A stretch of 25,406 bases of DNA from Gemmatimonadota bacterium. Its GTDB lineage: Bacteria; Gemmatimonadota; Gemmatimonadetes; Longimicrobiales; UBA6960. Positions within the stretch are counted from its first letter, which is position 1, and every line of letters starts with the position of its first letter. Shown piece by piece: positions 7,713 through 15,756 of the stretch. The notes below the pieces were generated by a model. It was not told the DNA's origin. It made no database searches and was given only the letters and a program-made list of their open reading frames with translations. The stretch covers positions 1 through 25,406 of the forward strand of contig JADFLD010000001.1 in the NCBI GenBank assembly GCA_022564535.1, in the 5' to 3' direction. The translations under genes were made by a program, and so were the position numbers.

Positions 7713-8093
7713 CTATCGAAGTGCTTCGACGATGAGGGCGAAGTGGATGAAGGCGGTAAACATCACGTCGAGCTTGTCAAAGCGAGAGAAGATTCTTCTG
7801 AAGGCCTTGAGTCGCCGGAATAGTCGCTCTATCTCATTGCGACGGCGATACATGATTCGGTCGTATTCCCACGGGTTTAAACGGTTCTGCTTGGGTGGCA
7901 CGACAGGCGTAAAGCCCAAGTCCAGCACCAGTTGCCGTGTTTCATCGCCCTCATACGCACGGTCCATGATCATGCACACGTGCGACTCTACGGGCTTCAG
8001 CGTGCGTAGCAGCTCGCGACCCTCCGGCGCGTCGTGGCTTTGGCCGGGTGACAACGAGAAGGTTATGGCCGTTCGAGCATCTGCGGCAACCAT
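7713..8093 (-). CDS. IS5-family transposase, OrfB (C-terminal catalytic part)
   Basis: Carries the rest of the DDE domain: 'MVAADARTAITFSLSPGQSH', the second Asp in 'CMIMDRAYEGDE', and the Glu with its basic helix in 'YRRRNEIERLFRRLKAFRRI'. The frame is open upstream of its ATG as far as the A8 slip site near 8146, so the working enzyme is most likely the OrfA-OrfB fusion made by -1 frameshifting. Its stop codon lies inside the left inverted repeat. Confidence 0.9.
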   Translation of the reverse strand: MVAADARTAITFSLSPGQSHDAPEGRELLRTLKPVESHVCMIMDRAYEGDETRQLVLDLGFTPVVPPKQNRLNPWEYDRIMYRRRNEIERLFRRLKAFRRIFSRFDKLDVMFTAFIHFALIVEALR

Positions 8094-8470
8094 ATGAATC
8101 TTGGTGGTCCAGCCGCCTCGCGACTTGCCGATGGCCTGCGGGCCGTTTTTTTTAGCGCGCCGGTACCGTCAGGGTGCACCTTGACGATGGTACTGTCGAT
8201 CGACAGAGCCTCGATCTTGATGCGGATGATTTGCTCCTCCTGCAGGGCCGCAAAGACACGATCCAGCACCCCTGCTTTCGCCCAGCGATTCATCCGCGTA
8301 TAGATCGTATGCCAGTTACCGAAGCTCCTGGGCAACCCCCGCCACTTGCAGCCGTGCTCGGCCACATACAGGATCGCGTTAAGTACCTCAAGATTGGAGA
8401 TGCTCACATTGCCGCGCTGACGCGGGAAGCAAGCCTCGATCCGACGATATTGAGCCTCTGTGATTGTCAT
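8063..8470 (-). CDS. IS5-family transposase, OrfA (N-terminal part)
   Basis: The N-terminal half of an IS427-type transposase: a DUF4096-like domain ('ITEAQYRRIEACFPRQRGN', 'VLNAILYVAEHGCKWRGLP', 'GNWHTIYTRMNRWAKAGVLD') followed by the start of the DDE domain with the first catalytic Asp in 'LSIDSTIVKVHPDGTGA'. Near the end lies an A8 run (8146-8153 on the plus strand as T8). Slipping back one base there changes 'LKKTARRP' into 'LKKNGPQAIGKSRGGW', the sequence expected in full-length transposases. The ATG at 8470 is preferred over the adjacent GTG at 8473. Confidence 0.9.
   Translation of the reverse strand: MTITEAQYRRIEACFPRQRGNVSISNLEVLNAILYVAEHGCKWRGLPRSFGNWHTIYTRMNRWAKAGVLDRVFAALQEEQIIRIKIEALSIDSTIVKVHPDGTGALKKTARRPSASREAAGPPRFIWLPQMLERP
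8146..8153 (-). promoter_or_regulatory. A8 slippery site for -1 transposase frameshift
   Basis: Eight consecutive A on the minus strand inside the codon series CTA-AAA-AAA-ACG. A one-base backward slip yields AAC-GGC-CCG, which restores the full transposase. Runs of this kind are the usual frameshift signal in IS427-type elements. Confidence 0.7.
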
Positions 8471-8511
8471 CACCCAATATACAACAAATCACACAATAGT
8501 GTTAACAGGCC

Positions 8512-8515
8512 CTAG
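8512..8515. repeat. CTAG flank, right side of the IS5-family element
   Basis: Matches the left CTAG at 7697-7700. On this side it forms the codons CTA-G of a receiver-domain ending (Leu-Val-Lys-Asp-Glu-Leu-Asn) that reads straight into the kinase. Confidence 0.7.
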
Positions 8516-8541
8516 TCAAAGATGAACTTAACGCTTCCACG

Positions 8542-10254
8542 TTGTCCCGCGCGATTCGGTATGCCATCGAGCGGCACCGATACATCCGCGAGCGGGAGAT
8601 GGCTCTTGCAGAGCTCCAGCTGTCGAGAGAGCGATTGGAGGAGGCCAAGGAGGAGGCGGAGTCAGCGAACCGGTTGAAGAGCGAGTTTCTCGCGAACATG
8701 AGCCATGAGATCCGGACGCCGATGAACGGGATCATGGGGATGACGGAATTGGCTCTGGAGACCGATCTATCGGACCAGCAGCGGGAGTACCTGCAGATGG
8801 TCCAGAGCTCGGGCAGGGCGCTGCTGGAGACCATCGACAGCATCCTGGACTTCTCCAAGATCGAAGCCGGCAAGTTCCAGCTGGACGTCATCGACTTCAC
8901 GCTGAGAGAGACGTTGGCCGGCGTGCTCAAGCCGTTGGCGCTCACCGCGTTCGACCGGGGTGTGGAGCTGGTGTACGACGAGGGCCCCGACGTCCCGGAG
9001 TTCCTCCGTGGAGATCCTGGCCACCTCCGCCACGTGCTCGACAACCTGGTGGGCAACGCGGTGAAGTTCACGCACGACGGTGAGGTTCGCGTCGAGCTGG
9101 AAAAGGTCCGGGACCTGGAGGACGGCGTGGAGCTGCGGTTCCAGGTCGTCGATACGGGAGTGGGCATCGCGCAGGAGAAGTTGGACTACGTCTTCGAGTC
9201 GTTCCGACAGGCCGACGGCAGCACGAGCAGGCGCTTCGGAGGCACCGGGCTCGGACTCTCGATCGCGTCGGGGATCGTCGACCTGATGGGCGGTAAGCTC
9301 ATAGTGGAGAGCGAGGAGGGGCGCGGCAGCACGTTCCGCTTCACCGCCCGGTTCGCGAAGGTCGAACGGCCAGCCCAGCCGGCGAGGATGCCGACCAAGG
9401 ACCTCACCGGACTCCGGGTGCTGGTGGTGGACGACGACGCGACGCACCGCCGTGTCCTCGAGGGCTTCGTCCGGCGCCTGGGTATGGAGGCCGAGTCTGC
9501 CGATTCCGGCGCGGCGGCGCTGGCTGCGTTGGAGAGTTCGCAGGAAGATGCCGAACCCTTCGACATGGTGCTTCTGGACATACACATGCCTGAGATGAGC
9601 GGCTTCGAGCTTGCGGAGCGGATTCGGGAGAACGCAGACTTCGAGGACCTCGTTCTGCTGTGCCTCACCGCTGCGGGACGTCCCGGTGACGGGGCCCGGT
9701 GCGAGGCCTCGAATATCTCATCCTATCTGTTGAAGCCGGTCACACCGACCGAGCTGCGAGACGCCATTATCCTGACGCTGGCGGGCGAGGACGAGGACAC
9801 CAGGACACCCCTGGTCACGCGGCACTCTCTGCGAGAGGCGTGGGACGAGCTGCGCATCTTGCTCGCCGAGGACAATCGCGTGAACCAGGTCCTGGCCATC
9901 CACATCCTCGAGCGACTCGGGCACACGGTTCGTCTGGCCGAGACGGGGCGTGAGGCGCTGGATCTCCTGGAAAAAGAGGATTTCGACCTGATCCTCATGG
10001 ATGTAGAGATGCCGGAGATGGGCGGTGTCGAGACCACGAAGAGGATCAGGGAGCGGGAGGCCACCGAAGGCGGGCACATTCCGATCGTCGCGATGACCGC
10101 CCATGCCCTGATCGGAGACCGAGAGCAGTTCGTCGAGGCCGGCATGGATGACTACATCTCCAAGCCCATCAGCCAGGACCGGCTTCGAGAAGTCGTGCGC
10201 ACCGCCGGCCATCGGTCGGTGAACTCGGCCGACTCCCAGGGGGGAGATTCGTAA
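8542..10254 (+). CDS. Hybrid sensor histidine kinase, 5'-truncated by an insertion sequence
   Basis: Numbering from TTG at 8542. A helical linker (residues 1-45) leads to a HisKA domain with the phospho-accepting His55 in '[15 protein letters not shown]', and then a HATPase domain with '[11 protein letters not shown]', '[18 protein letters not shown]' and '[19 protein letters not shown]'. Two receiver domains follow: the first from about 290 with 'VLVVDDD' and Asp346 in 'LLDIHMPEM', the second from about 430 with 'LLAEDN' and Asp487 in 'LMDVEMPEM'. Upstream of 8542 the frame stays open to the IS and reads [20 protein letters not shown], the end of an N-terminal receiver domain that is otherwise missing. 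The original protein was therefore REC-HK-REC-REC. Without its input domain the kinase may be deregulated or silent. The real start now may be the TTG at 8542 or ATG at 8599; neither has a well-spaced ribosome binding site. It has no membrane segment and is cytoplasmic. Confidence 0.88.
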   Translation: MSRAIRYAIERHRYIREREMALAELQLSRERLEEAKEEAESANRLKSEFLANMSHEIRTPMNGIMGMTELALETDLSDQQREYLQMVQSSGRALLETIDSILDFSKIEAGKFQLDVIDFTLRETLAGVLKPLALTAFDRGVELVYDEGPDVPEFLRGDPGHLRHVLDNLVGNAVKFTHDGEVRVELEKVRDLEDGVELRFQVVDTGVGIAQEKLDYVFESFRQADGSTSRRFGGTGLGLSIASGIVDLMGGKLIVESEEGRGSTFRFTARFAKVERPAQPARMPTKDLTGLRVLVVDDDATHRRVLEGFVRRLGMEAESADSGAAALAALESSQEDAEPFDMVLLDIHMPEMSGFELAERIRENADFEDLVLLCLTAAGRPGDGARCEASNISSYLLKPVTPTELRDAIILTLAGEDEDTRTPLVTRHSLREAWDELRILLAEDNRVNQVLAIHILERLGHTVRLAETGREALDLLEKEDFDLILMDVEMPEMGGVETTKRIREREATEGGHIPIVAMTAHALIGDREQFVEAGMDDYISKPISQDRLREVVRTAGHRSVNSADSQGGDS

Positions 10255-10271
10255 CCGCTCGTGCGAGCCGC

Positions 10272-10301
10272 TTGCGAAGCCAACCCGGCTTCGGGAGCTT
10301 T
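10272..10301 (+). promoter_or_regulatory. Hairpin and possible promoter before accA
   Basis: The 91-base gap before accA holds a 7-bp stem (CGAAGCC at 10275-10281 and GGCTTCG at 10287-10293) without a T-tract. The same stretch has TTG followed after 20 bases by GAGCTTTC, a weak match to the TTG-N20-TAnnTTTG layout. It may serve as a weak terminator, a promoter or neither. Confidence 0.22.
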
Positions 10302-10345
10302 CCGACCCCAGAAGGGAAGCGAAGTGACAATGAGGTCAATTAGCC

Positions 10346-11302
10346 GTGGCCGTGCATCTAGATTTTGAGCGTGACATCATCGAAATCCAGGACCAGATCG
10401 ACAAGCTTCTGGACCTGGCGGACCGTAAGGGCATCGCAGTGTCCGACGAGGTCGAAGTTCTCCGCACCAAGCTGGACAGCCTGAGGAAGCAGACGTACGA
10501 GGACCTGAATCCGATGGAGCAGGTGCAGGTTGCGCGCCATCCGCAGCGACCTTACACGCTCGATTATATCGAGCGGATTTTTACCGACTGGGTCGAGCTC
10601 CATGGCGACCGCAACTTCCGCGACGACGAAGCGATCGTCGGTGGATGGGCGCGCCTCAACGGTCGCTCGGTCATGATCGTCGGCCAACAAAAAGGCCGCA
10701 ACATGAAAGAGAATCTGCGCCGCAACTTCGGAATGGCCCACCCCGAAGGGTACCGAAAGGCCCTGCGGCTCATGAAACAGGCGGAGAAGTTCGGGAGAAG
10801 CGTCATCAGCTTCATCGACACACCCGGGGCGTACCCGGGTCTCGGAGCCGAGGAGCGAGGCATTGGACAGGCCATTGCCTTCAATCTCCGCGAGATGTCA
10901 CGCCTGAGGGTGCCGATCGTGTCGGCAGTCATCGGAGAGGGGATGTCGGGTGGCGCACTCGGAATCGGCGTCACCGACAAGATCCTCATGCTCGAGCACT
11001 CGATCTATTCCGTAATCTCACCGGAAGGATGCGCCGCGATTCTCTGGCGCTCGTCCGAGTACAAGGAGAAGGCCGCCGTAGCGCTTCGGCTGACGGCGAA
11101 GGATCTGCTCGACGCCGGTGTGTGCGACGAAATCGTGCCGGAACCGGAAGGCGGAGCACACTCGGACTGGGACGCCGCCGCGGAAAATCTCGCGGAAGCC
11201 CTCCACCGCGTCGTCGGCGGCCTCGAGAAGCTGTCGACGAAGAAGCTCTTGGCGCAGCGGTGGGCCAAATACGAAGCCATTGGCGCCTGGCGCGAAGAAT
11301 AG
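10346..11302 (+). CDS. accA: Acetyl-CoA carboxylase carboxyltransferase subunit alpha
   Basis: A 318-residue protein of the usual AccA length. The N-terminal helical part reads 'LDFERDIIEIQDQIDKLLDL'. The carboxyltransferase domain contains 'ELHGDRNFRDDEAIVGGWA', 'IVGQQKGRNMKENLRRNFGM', 'PEGYRKALRLMKQAEKFG', 'FIDTPGAYPGLGAEERG', 'GEGMSGGALGIGVTDKILML' and 'YSVISPEGCAAILW', all hallmarks of the family. With AccD it transfers the carboxyl group from carboxybiotin to acetyl-CoA, giving malonyl-CoA for fatty acid synthesis in the cytoplasm. GTG at 10346 has a GAGG about 10 bases upstream; GTG at 10352 is an alternative. It is followed after 15 bases by ricT. No accD, accB or accC is in the window. 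Confidence 0.97.
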   Translation: MAVHLDFERDIIEIQDQIDKLLDLADRKGIAVSDEVEVLRTKLDSLRKQTYEDLNPMEQVQVARHPQRPYTLDYIERIFTDWVELHGDRNFRDDEAIVGGWARLNGRSVMIVGQQKGRNMKENLRRNFGMAHPEGYRKALRLMKQAEKFGRSVISFIDTPGAYPGLGAEERGIGQAIAFNLREMSRLRVPIVSAVIGEGMSGGALGIGVTDKILMLEHSIYSVISPEGCAAILWRSSEYKEKAAVALRLTAKDLLDAGVCDEIVPEPEGGAHSDWDAAAENLAEALHRVVGGLEKLSTKKLLAQRWAKYEAIGAWREE

Positions 11303-11317
11303 AACGGAGCGTAACCG

Positions 11318-12184
11318 ATGCCAGGCTTTGCCGAAATCCGCTTCAAGGGTACCCGGAAGGACTACTTCTCTTACTCCGATCTCGACCTTCGGCCGGGTCA
11401 GCACGTCATCGTGGAGGCGGATCGCGGAGAGGACCTCGGGGAAGTCGGCGCGATCGGCACGATCGCTGAACGCAAGTGCTCGTCTTCCGGAGGATGCGCG
11501 ACGCCCACGCCCGAATATTCGGTAGTCCGTTTCGCTCGGGACGACGAGGTTTCGCGCTGGAGGGTTCTGAGGAGTGACGAGGACCGCGTTCGATCGACCA
11601 CGCGCGAGCTCGTCGCAAAGCACAAGCTCAAGATGAAGGTCACCGAGGCGGAGTGGCAGTTCGATCGAAACAAGCTGATCATCTACTTCACGGCCGAGAA
11701 GCGGGTCGATTTCCGGCAGCTCGTCCGGGATCTCGCCCGCACGTTCCGGGCCCGAATCGAGTTGAAGCAGATCGGAGTTCGCGACGAAGCGGCGCTCTTG
11801 GGTGGTGTAGGTCGGTGTGGCCGAGAGTTGTGCTGCTCCACGTGGTTGCCGGAGCTGAAACCCGTGTCCCTGCAGTTGGCGAAGGACCAGAGACTCTCGC
11901 TCAACCCGGCTCAGATCAGCGGTTGTTGCGGCCGGCTCATGTGCTGTTTGATGTACGAGCACCGCACGTATGTCGAAGCTCGGCGTCGTTTCCCGCGGGA
12001 GGGCCGCACGATCCGCACCTCCCATGGGGAGGAGCGCGTGGTAGCGATCGATATCTGGAGCGACACCGTGACGCTCCGAGGGCAGGACGGCGCCCGCAGA
12101 CGGGTCACGCTGGACGACCTCAAGGGGGAGGTCGGGCCACCGCAGGAGCTCCGCCCCCCCGAGCGAAACAGCGAAGTCACGTGA
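11318..12184 (+). CDS. ricT: PSP1-domain protein, RicT/YaaT family
   Basis: A 288-residue protein. It shows the PSP1 signature: 'WQFDRNKLIIYFTAEKRVDF', 'LARTFRARIELKQIGVRDEA', 'GGVGRCGRELCC', 'LAKDQRLSLNPAQISG' and 'CCGRLMCCLMYE'. The Cys clusters CGRELCC and CCGRLMCC match the cysteines that in Bacillus RicT, with RicA and RicF, ligate iron-sulfur clusters; that complex affects mRNA maturation by RNase Y. An additional pair, C-S-S-S-G-G-C, lies near residues 54-60. RicA and RicF are not in the window. The gene lies 15 bases after accA, and its stop overlaps the GTG of metG by 4 bases. In many bacteria ricT sits beside metG, so the context supports the call. Its role here is inferred from the family. 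Confidence 0.9.
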   Translation: MPGFAEIRFKGTRKDYFSYSDLDLRPGQHVIVEADRGEDLGEVGAIGTIAERKCSSSGGCATPTPEYSVVRFARDDEVSRWRVLRSDEDRVRSTTRELVAKHKLKMKVTEAEWQFDRNKLIIYFTAEKRVDFRQLVRDLARTFRARIELKQIGVRDEAALLGGVGRCGRELCCSTWLPELKPVSLQLAKDQRLSLNPAQISGCCGRLMCCLMYEHRTYVEARRRFPREGRTIRTSHGEERVVAIDIWSDTVTLRGQDGARRRVTLDDLKGEVGPPQELRPPERNSEVT

Positions 12185-13737
12185 ACGGTCGACCGCGCGC
12201 GTACCTCACGACACCGATCTACTACGCTTCCGGCGAACCTCATCTGGGCCACGCGTACGCGACGATCCTCACCGATGTGCTCGCCCGCTTCGCCCGACAG
12301 AACGGATACGACGTTCTCTTCCAGACGGGCACAGACGAACACGGCCAGAAGATCCAAGCCGAAGCCGAGAAGCGTGGATTGGAGCCCATCGAATTGTGCG
12401 ACACGATGGCAGAGCACTTCGAGGTAGCGTGGGAGCGGCTCGACATCTCCCACGACCGATTCATCCGCACGACAGAGGAGGAGCACAAGGCGGTCGTGAC
12501 CGCCTTCCTTCAACGACTTTGGGATCGGGACCAGATCTACGAGGGCACGTACTCGGGCTGGTACTGCGTGTCGGACGAACGCTACTGGACCGAGAAGGAC
12601 GTCGGCGAGGACAAGAAGTGCCAGATCTGCGGCAAACCCGTCACCTTCGTCGAAGAAAAGAACTACTTCTTCAAGATGAGCGAGTATCAAGACGCTCTCG
12701 TGCGGCACATCGAGGAGAATCCGGGGTGGATCGTGCCGGAGGTGCGACGCAACGAGATTCTCGGATTCCTCCGTCAGCCGCTCACTGACCTCTCGATCTC
12801 CCGCCCCAAATCTCGCCTCTCATGGGGCGTCACACTGCCGTTCGACGAAGATCACGTGGCCTACGTCTGGGTCGACGCCCTCATCAACTACCTGACGGGC
12901 TCGGGAGCCATCGACCCGCGCGCCGCAAAGGAGAGCCAGGGCTTCGACGACGTCACCGGCTCCTGGTGGCCCGCCGACCTGCACGTCATCGGAAAAGACA
13001 TCCTCACGACACATGCCGTGTACTGGCCGACGCTTCTCATGGGGGTCGGGCTCCCGGTTCCGCGGCGGATTCTGTCGCACGGATGGTGGGTCGTCGGTGA
13101 CACGAAGATGTCCAAGTCGCTCGGCAACGTCGTCGACCCTCTCGAGCTCGGCGAGAAGTTCGGGACCGACGCGGTCCGCTGGTACCTGATGCGGGAGATG
13201 CCTACGGGAGGCGATGCATCGTACACGCCGGAGCGGTTTCTGACGAGATACAACGAGCTGGCCAACGTGCTCGGCAACCTCGCGAGTCGGGTCACGTCGA
13301 TGATCGTCAAGTACCGGGACGGCGTCGTGCCCGATGCTGAGGGGCGGGGCCTCGACGAGGACATACGCCGGACCCTCTCGACCGTGCGTTCAGCGATGGA
13401 CAGGCTCAAGGTCCACGACGCCTTTGCCGCCGCCATGGACCTCGCACGCACGGCCAATGGCTATGTCGAAGAGCGCCAGCCTTGGGCTCAGGCGAAGGAC
13501 GCCGATTCCGGGCAGGCGCTCGACGAAACGCTCGCCACGCTCGCCCGCTGCCTGACCGTACTCTGCGCGCTGTTTCAGCCGGTAGCACCCAAAAAGATGA
13601 AGCTCCTTGCGGGCGCACTGGGGCTAGACGACCCCCCGACCCTGGACGAAGCCCTCGCGGTCGAGTTGAGGGGGCGCATCGTTAAAAAGGGCGACCCGCT
13701 CTTTCCGAGAGTGGAGCCGACCTCGGCCGATTCTTGA
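12181..13737 (+). CDS. metG: Methionyl-tRNA synthetase
   Basis: A 518-residue class I synthetase. The N-terminus reads 'AYLTTPIYYASGEPHLGHAY' with the HIGH motif as HLGH; the KMSKS loop is exact in 'GDTKMSKSLGNVVDPLELG'. It also shows 'FQTGTDEHGQKIQ', 'ISRPKSRLSWGVTLPFDE', 'YVWVDALINYLTG' and 'HVIGKDILTTHAVYWPTLLM'. The connective knuckle is 'YCVSDERYW' then 'KKCQICGK', giving three Cys and an Asp at the position of the second Cys. The protein ends without the C-terminal EMAP-II-like tRNA-binding domain, so it is the short form. The correct start is GTG at 12181, overlapping the ricT stop as GTGA; a longer upstream reading is only an overlap with ricT in another frame. It charges tRNA-Met in the cytoplasm. 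Confidence 0.96.
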   Translation: MNGRPRAYLTTPIYYASGEPHLGHAYATILTDVLARFARQNGYDVLFQTGTDEHGQKIQAEAEKRGLEPIELCDTMAEHFEVAWERLDISHDRFIRTTEEEHKAVVTAFLQRLWDRDQIYEGTYSGWYCVSDERYWTEKDVGEDKKCQICGKPVTFVEEKNYFFKMSEYQDALVRHIEENPGWIVPEVRRNEILGFLRQPLTDLSISRPKSRLSWGVTLPFDEDHVAYVWVDALINYLTGSGAIDPRAAKESQGFDDVTGSWWPADLHVIGKDILTTHAVYWPTLLMGVGLPVPRRILSHGWWVVGDTKMSKSLGNVVDPLELGEKFGTDAVRWYLMREMPTGGDASYTPERFLTRYNELANVLGNLASRVTSMIVKYRDGVVPDAEGRGLDEDIRRTLSTVRSAMDRLKVHDAFAAAMDLARTANGYVEERQPWAQAKDADSGQALDETLATLARCLTVLCALFQPVAPKKMKLLAGALGLDDPPTLDEALAVELRGRIVKKGDPLFPRVEPTSADS

Positions 13738-13765
13738 CTTCGAGTTCGGACGCCCCGTAGCTTTC
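13734..13765 (+). promoter_or_regulatory. Possible -33/-7 promoter of the M23 peptidase gene
   Basis: TTG at 13734-13736, overlapping the end of metG, is followed after 21 bases by TAGCTTTC (13758-13765), one mismatch from TAnnTTTG. It lies about 90 bases before the start codon. Confidence 0.38.
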
Positions 13766-13854
13766 CCCGCTGAGTTTCAGGATTCGAGTTCAGTTCCCCC
13801 CTGAGCGTACCGTAGTTCCTAGTGGACGACGTTCACGGAAACCAGGTGGATTCC

Positions 13855-14787
13855 ATGGCCCGAGACAGGTGGACCTTCCTCGTCGTACGAGGTGAAGACA
13901 GGCCGGTCCGGCAGTACTCGCTTTCCGACCGTGCGATGAGGTCGCTGGCGGGTGGGGCGGCGTTTGCTCTCGTCATGGTGCTCGCTTCCGGGGTGATCTT
14001 GGGGTCGGACAGCGTCGCTCGTGTGAGGGCGGTGCAATTCGAGGCGCGCAATGACGCCCTCGAGCAGGAGCTGGATCAGTTCCAGAACCGCATCCGGGAA
14101 CTCGAGCGCTCGCTCGACCGCGTCGCCGCGAATGACGCCCGATTCCGCAACCTGGCGGGGCTGGCTTCCATCGATCCCGAAGTGCTGCAGGCCGGCGTTG
14201 GCGGACCCGGACTCGGATTCCCCGAGTCGTCGCCGCTCTGGTCGACCGACTCCGTGACCACCAAATCGATCTTCGCGACGTCGTATGACCTGAGCGCGCT
14301 CGAGCGCCGCGCCCGTCTGCTCTCGGAGAGCCTCGAAGAAGCGACGGACTCGCTGCTCGCTCATCGCGACTTGTTCGAGTCGACGCCGTCGATCTTCCCC
14401 ACCAAGGGGTGGCTCACCAGCCGGTTCTCTCAGTCCCGCATGCACCCGGTGCACAATCGTCCGCTTCCGCACGAGGGCGTCGACATCTCGGCCCCGACCG
14501 GCACGCCCATTCTGGCCGCGGCCAAAGGACGCGTTCTCCGTTCGGGTTGGGTCGTGGGATACGGCCTCACGGTCGAGATCGACCACGGATACGGTTTCAC
14601 GACACTGTACGGGCACGCGTCGAAGCTGATCGCCCAGGTTGGAGACGAAGTCATTCGTGGCGATGTGATCGCCCAGGTGGGCAGCACGGGCACGGCGACG
14701 GCTCCGAATCTCCACTACGAGGTCAAGGTCAACGGGATCGCCCAGGATCCATCTCGGTTCATCCTGCCCGATTTCGTCCGTAACTGA
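13855..14787 (+). CDS. M23-family metallopeptidase (murein endopeptidase)
   Basis: A 310-residue membrane-anchored protein. A short cytoplasmic start (MARDRWTFLVVRGEDRPVRQ) leads to one membrane helix (about residues 28-46), then a periplasmic coiled coil (about 55-100, 'ALEQELDQFQNRIRELERSL'). The LytM/M23 domain occupies about 185-310. Zinc ligands are visible in 'HEGVD' (His206 and Asp210) and 'LHYEV', and a further His in 'LYGHA'. The architecture matches cell-wall endopeptidases or their activators that act on peptidoglycan during growth or division; the metal ligands appear intact, so it should be catalytic. ATG at 13855 is preferred over GTG at 13822 because AGGTGG precedes it by about 7 bases. 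It follows metG by 117 bases and likely has its own promoter. Confidence 0.9.
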   Translation: MARDRWTFLVVRGEDRPVRQYSLSDRAMRSLAGGAAFALVMVLASGVILGSDSVARVRAVQFEARNDALEQELDQFQNRIRELERSLDRVAANDARFRNLAGLASIDPEVLQAGVGGPGLGFPESSPLWSTDSVTTKSIFATSYDLSALERRARLLSESLEEATDSLLAHRDLFESTPSIFPTKGWLTSRFSQSRMHPVHNRPLPHEGVDISAPTGTPILAAAKGRVLRSGWVVGYGLTVEIDHGYGFTTLYGHASKLIAQVGDEVIRGDVIAQVGSTGTATAPNLHYEVKVNGIAQDPSRFILPDFVRN

Positions 14788-14831
14788 CCGGGTTTAGGGC
14801 CCGTACGTGCGATCGGCAAAGGGACTTGAGG

Positions 14832-14862
14832 TTGATCACCATTTTCGCCCCTGCTAACTTTG
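14832..14862 (+). promoter_or_regulatory. Probable -33/-7 promoter of the lipoprotein gene
   Basis: TTG at 14832-14834, then 20 bases, then TAACTTTG at 14855-14862, an exact match to the TAnnTTTG element of Bacteroidota-type promoters. It ends 44 bases before the lipoprotein ATG. It is the best such match in the window. Confidence 0.5.
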
Positions 14863-14906
14863 GGCGTTTCACGTTCAGAACTCTGCAGACCGACGGAGCC
14901 AGCACT

Positions 14907-15689
14907 ATGATGAGAAGGATCCTGCCGCTCACTTTGGGCCTTATCCTCACCGCGGGTGGCTGCGGCCCGGCCGAGGTCGTGGTGACGATTGAGATCGAGC
15001 TCCCCAACCCCGATGGGGAGGGCACGATCACTCGCGCCCTCTCCGACATCGAGGTGCAATTGATTCCGTTCGATCGCGACGAGATCTTCGCTTCGTTGAC
15101 GGCGGCCTACGGAACCCCGGAGCCCGAGGTGCCTGCGCAGCTGCTCGAGCTGCGCGACGCTGTCCAGGCTGCCCAGGCCGAATGGGAAGCCTCCGTACGA
15201 CGTTGGAACACCATTCGCGACACGCTCCAAAGGCTGAATACGGCCATGGAAGGCTACTCGCGTGGTGAAGCCCGCTACGTGGCCCTCTTTCGCGAATGGG
15301 GAGACTTCGACAGTGAGCTCTCTTCGGTCGAGCGGGAGAGGGACGCCACGTTCGAACGCTTTGACGCCATGCAAGTCGGCACCATCCGTACGTCGGACTC
15401 CGTTCGCATTCTTCAGGATACGTGGGCCGACGAAGCGTTCGTCGACATCGGGACCGCCTTCGCCGATACCCATAAGAGCAGCGGGCTCAGCTGGGTCGTC
15501 GACACGACAGACGCCAGCGGCGTCGCCCGCAGGAATCTGAAGGTGAAGCCCGGGGACTACTGGGTGCATGCCCGCTACGAGTTGGCCTATACAGAGTTGT
15601 ACTGGAACGTGAGGATCACGGTCGTGGGCGGCGACCCCATGACGGTCAACCTCACCCGAGCGAACGCGCAGGAGCGCATCAAGCTCTAG
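14907..15689 (+). CDS. Putative lipoprotein, hypothetical
   Basis: A 260-residue protein with a lipoprotein-type signal (MMRRILPLTLGLILTAGGC, Cys19). The mature part starts with beta strands ('EVVVTIEIELPNPDGEG', 'LSDIEVQLIPFDRDEIF'). A long helical segment follows at about 75-160, probably a coiled coil, and then a C-terminal beta region ('SSGLSWVVDTTDASGVARRN', 'KPGDYWVHARYELAYTELYW', 'GDPMTVNLTRANA') that resembles a carboxypeptidase-regulatory or Ig-like beta-sandwich. I do not recognise a specific family. Numbering from ATG at 14907, since the reading from 14826 would place 27 residues before the signal and would overlap the promoter motif; a GGAG lies about 10 bases upstream. It is probably envelope-anchored. 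It is followed by a strong terminator. Confidence 0.75.
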   Translation: MMRRILPLTLGLILTAGGCGPAEVVVTIEIELPNPDGEGTITRALSDIEVQLIPFDRDEIFASLTAAYGTPEPEVPAQLLELRDAVQAAQAEWEASVRRWNTIRDTLQRLNTAMEGYSRGEARYVALFREWGDFDSELSSVERERDATFERFDAMQVGTIRTSDSVRILQDTWADEAFVDIGTAFADTHKSSGLSWVVDTTDASGVARRNLKVKPGDYWVHARYELAYTELYWNVRITVVGGDPMTVNLTRANAQERIKL

Positions 15690-15756
15690 CGACCCGTGGT
15701 GGTAACCGGGTGGGCCCACCTACCACCGAGGGACAAGGAAGCTCGTTCAAGAGCCC

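Larger units (their letters stand above)
7701..8511 (-). mobile_element. Complete IS5-family (IS427-type) insertion sequence
   Basis: An 811-bp element bounded by perfect 16-bp inverted repeats: GGCCTGTTAACACTAT at 7701-7716 and its complement at 8496-8511. It is flanked by CTAG on both sides. It carries two overlapping transposase frames on the minus strand joined by a probable -1 frameshift. Size, ends, target and two-frame layout fit the IS427 group of IS5. No internal stop or lesion is visible, so it looks potentially active. Confidence 0.93.

Noticed and set aside
8063..8153. Inactivating frameshift in the IS5-family transposase
   Set aside because: The break lies on an A8 run in the place where IS427-type elements use programmed -1 frameshifting, so it is treated as regulatory.
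8502..9585. Long minus-strand frames opposite the histidine kinase
   Set aside because: The plus strand encodes all kinase motifs; the minus frames are Ser/Arg-rich or His/Leu-rich antisense readings.
11018..12025. Long minus-strand reading frame (335 codons) opposite accA and ricT
   Set aside because: It is a GC-rich shadow of two well-identified genes; its product has low-complexity Arg/Leu content and no family resemblance.
11653..12180. N-terminal extension of methionyl-tRNA synthetase
   Set aside because: The extension lies wholly inside ricT in another frame; GTG at 12181 directly precedes the conserved start of the enzyme.
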